A stretch of DNA of 64,000 nucleotides, from positions 515,198-579,197 of the forward strand of contig JABSRD010000001.1 in assembly GCA_013215285.1 (NCBI GenBank), written 5' to 3'. Below, piece after piece: positions 62,372 through 64,000 of the stretch. The stretch is from Candidatus Nitrosopumilus sp. (lineage in GTDB: Archaea; Thermoproteota; Nitrososphaeria; Nitrososphaerales; Nitrosopumilaceae). How positions within the stretch are numbered: the first letter of the stretch is position 1; every line of letters begins with the position of its first letter. The notes beneath the pieces are model-generated. The model had not been told where the DNA came from, searched no databases, and was given only the letters and a program-made list of their open reading frames with translations. The position numbers and the translations under genes were made by a program.

Positions 62372-63255
62372 TACTTTATCACCATAGCTTCTAATGCTTC
62401 TTTCATTTTTGCAACAACTTTACGAATTTGTTCAGGATCAGAACCATCAACAACTTCTGCACTTCTTGTAGCTGTAGATTTGGGAACTCGTTCAACTTTG
62501 TATACTATAGTTGGAGAACCTGGAAGACCAACAAGAGTTTCATCAACTCCCAATTCTTTTGCATTAAATATTTTAAAATAATCTTTATAATTATCTGCAC
62601 GTTTAGTAGCTTCTTTTTGATATTTTTGAAATGTTAATCTTTGTGAAACCGTATCATAACTTGATTTGTAATTAGGATCAATTGAAATGAATACAGGTAA
62701 TGGAGCTTCAACTTCTTCAATTACATTGGGAAATCCTTGTAAACTGATTAGACGTTTTGCACGAACCATTCTAGTTTCTAAATCTACACTGTAACTAATT
62801 ACATTGCCAAGAAATGTGAATCCTAATTTCCATGCAGTTTGAGCTCCTGTTTGTCCAGTTTCACCATCTGATGCTCTATGTCCAGAAAACACAATATCCA
62901 TTTTTTCTTTCATCTTTTGAATTCCAACTCGTAATACTTCGGCAGTTCCCAAAGTATCGGCTCCTGCAAAAAGCCTATCACTATACAGATGAAGTTCTTC
63001 TGCATCAGAAATTTGTTGAGCCTGCTGAAGTGCAACATCTGCTATTGGCGGCCCCATTGTTCCAATTGAAACTTTAGCATCATACATTACTCTACCAAAA
63101 AACGCAGCATGAGCAGCTATTGCACTATGAGGTCCCAAAGTATTTTTTGTCTCAGCTCGATTTAGAGTGCCATCTGGATTGTAACTAACATTACCTTCTG
63201 AAAAATCAGGTTCAAGTTTTATAATTACAGCAATATTTAGCTGCTTCATACCCAA
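62371..63255 (-). CDS. fixA: Electron transfer flavoprotein beta subunit
   Basis: 294 aa. N-terminus INIAVIIKLEPDFSE-like, LGPHSAIAAHAAFFG, DRLFAGADTLGTAEVLRVGIQKM, FSGHRASDGETGQTGAQTAWKLGF and VEEVEAPLPVFISIDPNY fit the ETF beta nucleotide-binding fold. First gene of the fixA-fixB-fixCX operon. Starts may be 63255 or 63249 (MKQLNIAV). Confidence 0.93.
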   Translation of the reverse strand: MGMKQLNIAVIIKLEPDFSEGNVSYNPDGTLNRAETKNTLGPHSAIAAHAAFFGRVMYDAKVSIGTMGPPIADVALQQAQQISDAEELHLYSDRLFAGADTLGTAEVLRVGIQKMKEKMDIVFSGHRASDGETGQTGAQTAWKLGFTFLGNVISYSVDLETRMVRAKRLISLQGFPNVIEEVEAPLPVFISIDPNYKSSYDTVSQRLTFQKYQKEATKRADNYKDYFKIFNAKELGVDETLVGLPGSPTIVYKVERVPKSTATRSAEVVDGSDPEQIRKVVAKMKEALEAMVIK

Positions 63256-63416
63256 ACCTGGGAATTGCTTCTCTTAAAGTTAGCATAAATGGTGGAAATC
63301 GTCATTATTGAATTATGGACAGATTTTTGTGTTTGATTCAAAAAAAGAAAAAAAATAAACACCTGTACAGTATTCTTTCCATCTGCCTTTTGTTTAAGAT
63401 ATGATATAATAACATC

Positions 63417-63533
63417 ATGAGCTTCCAAGAATTTCGTGAATGTCAGAGCTGTAAAAAATATGGTTATAGCATTCCATTAAAACTTGAAGAATCTAATCGT
63501 TGGTTGTGTCCTATGTGTGATTATGATTACTGA
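63417..63533 (+). CDS. 38-aa zinc-ribbon protein
   Basis: MSFQEFRECQSCKKYGYSIP, then RWLCPMCDYDY: two C-x2-C pairs make a rubredoxin-like or ribbon zinc site. Same size class as the small proteins at 34704 and 53744. Confidence 0.55.
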   Translation: MSFQEFRECQSCKKYGYSIPLKLEESNRWLCPMCDYDY

Positions 63534-64000
63534 ATTTCAACACTCCAACAAATGAGAAAAAGAATACTACACATGATTTGCACTGGTCTAAAAAATTACC
63601 ATGAACAATGAACCAAACATGTTGTTTTGATTAAAACCATTATACTTTTTATTTGATTTTGAATCCGCGGGGATTCCACTACCAAATTGGGGATACCATG
63701 AGACGCAGATATGCCTATTTTTTAAATTGCTTTTCTAAAAAATCAAAAAACGATTCACCATCAAATTCAATATAATCATCAATTGATTTATCTTTGGCAA
63801 GAGTATTTGTTATAGTAGCAAATAATTTTACATTGACGCTTCCACAATGGCGGCGAATCTGCCATTCCCATAAAATTTGTGCTTAGTACCTTATAACTTC
63901 CCGATATACTTATACTGATGTCGTCCATTATATCTAGTACAATGGCATTGTATATCGTATTCTCACTAAACCTTCTTAAAAGCTCCGTTTTTTCATCTAC
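63534..64000. other. Right-edge region without a convincing gene
   Basis: 467 bp. A GAATCC-GCGG-GGATTC palindrome lies at 63661-63676. On the minus strand a frame enters from the right edge and ends at TAA 63790-63788 (LDIMDDISISISGS...), while an overlapping frame (VNVKLFATITNTLAKDKS...FLEKQFKK) continues to a stop near 63721. Together they may be the 3' part of a gene that is frameshifted or that runs past the window. Confidence 0.3.

Noticed and set aside
63661..63676. GAATCC-GCGG-GGATTC palindrome as a terminator or attachment site
   Set aside because: No T-run or duplicated flank; kept only as a note in the right-edge region.

Overview
The window is strongly AT-rich and archaeal, and almost certainly comes from an ammonia-oxidising thaumarchaeon (Nitrososphaerota) of the Nitrosopumilus/Nitrosarchaeum type. 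The evidence is: an unsplit RNA polymerase subunit A directly after rpoH-rpoB; the archaeal L30e-NusA-S12-S7 string; secreted proteins ending in PEFG-CTERM sorting signals; IPEWIK-type C-terminal repeats; archaeal LeuRS, AlaRS and ribosomal P1/L12; and TATA boxes about 25-30 nt before start codons (mostly leaderless genes).

Layout. 1-3.8 kb: surface or secreted proteins, including a truncated large one at the left edge and a CFI-box protein with a 21-bp repeat. 3.8-10.4 kb: a radical SAM enzyme, then a nickel-pincer (Lar) cofactor locus. In that locus malate dehydrogenase and larB (minus) diverge from larC-larE-cysteine desulfurase (plus); no larA is present. 10.4-17.2 kb: a tandem array of four PEFG-CTERM genes, three with nearly identical 3' ends. 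The array is split by a 3,168-bp IS6-like element with 25-bp terminal inverted repeats and an 8-bp target duplication. The element carries a transposase, an AbrB-like protein, two small unknown genes and a NurA-like nuclease. 17.3-29.9 kb: core information genes (rpoH, rpoB, rpoA, LSm, L30e, nusA-like, rps12, rps7), interrupted by two secreted-protein genes. One of these has an in-frame stop that separates its secreted domain from its TPR domain. 29.9-37.2 kb: intron-containing tRNA-Gln, a YkgJ-type protein, a geranylgeranyl-reductase-like flavoprotein, a nitroreductase behind a repeated hairpin leader, and many small zinc-ribbon or membrane proteins. Five of these small genes share one promoter element (GCTTAAGTT, 29-30 nt before the start).

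37.3-48.7 kb: leuS and alaS. A shared operator-like motif (ATTATGACCGGTT) lies before alaS (three copies) and before the gene at 47817. Between these sits an accessory island of two back-to-back operons: a membrane protein, a clan-A glycoside hydrolase and a coiled-coil protein against an unknown protein and an EEP-family nuclease. The island is followed by ribosomal protein P1. 48.8-53.6 kb: a TRIC-type channel, a PAC2 protein, a polytopic membrane protein, a chorismate-lyase-like protein, a methyltransferase with an amber stop, a PPOX/F420-type flavoprotein and a solitary nuoB. 54-57.4 kb: arginase/agmatinase, P5C dehydrogenase and proline dehydrogenase, a route from guanidino compounds or proline toward glutamate. 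57.5-63.3 kb: a membrane-anchored thermonuclease, a Zfx-type ferredoxin, an RSH-like HD protein and a fixA-fixB-fixCX electron-transfer flavoprotein operon. The last 0.5 kb holds no convincing gene, only a possible fragment running off the right edge.

All assignments rest on reading motifs, lengths and context by eye; no database search was run.
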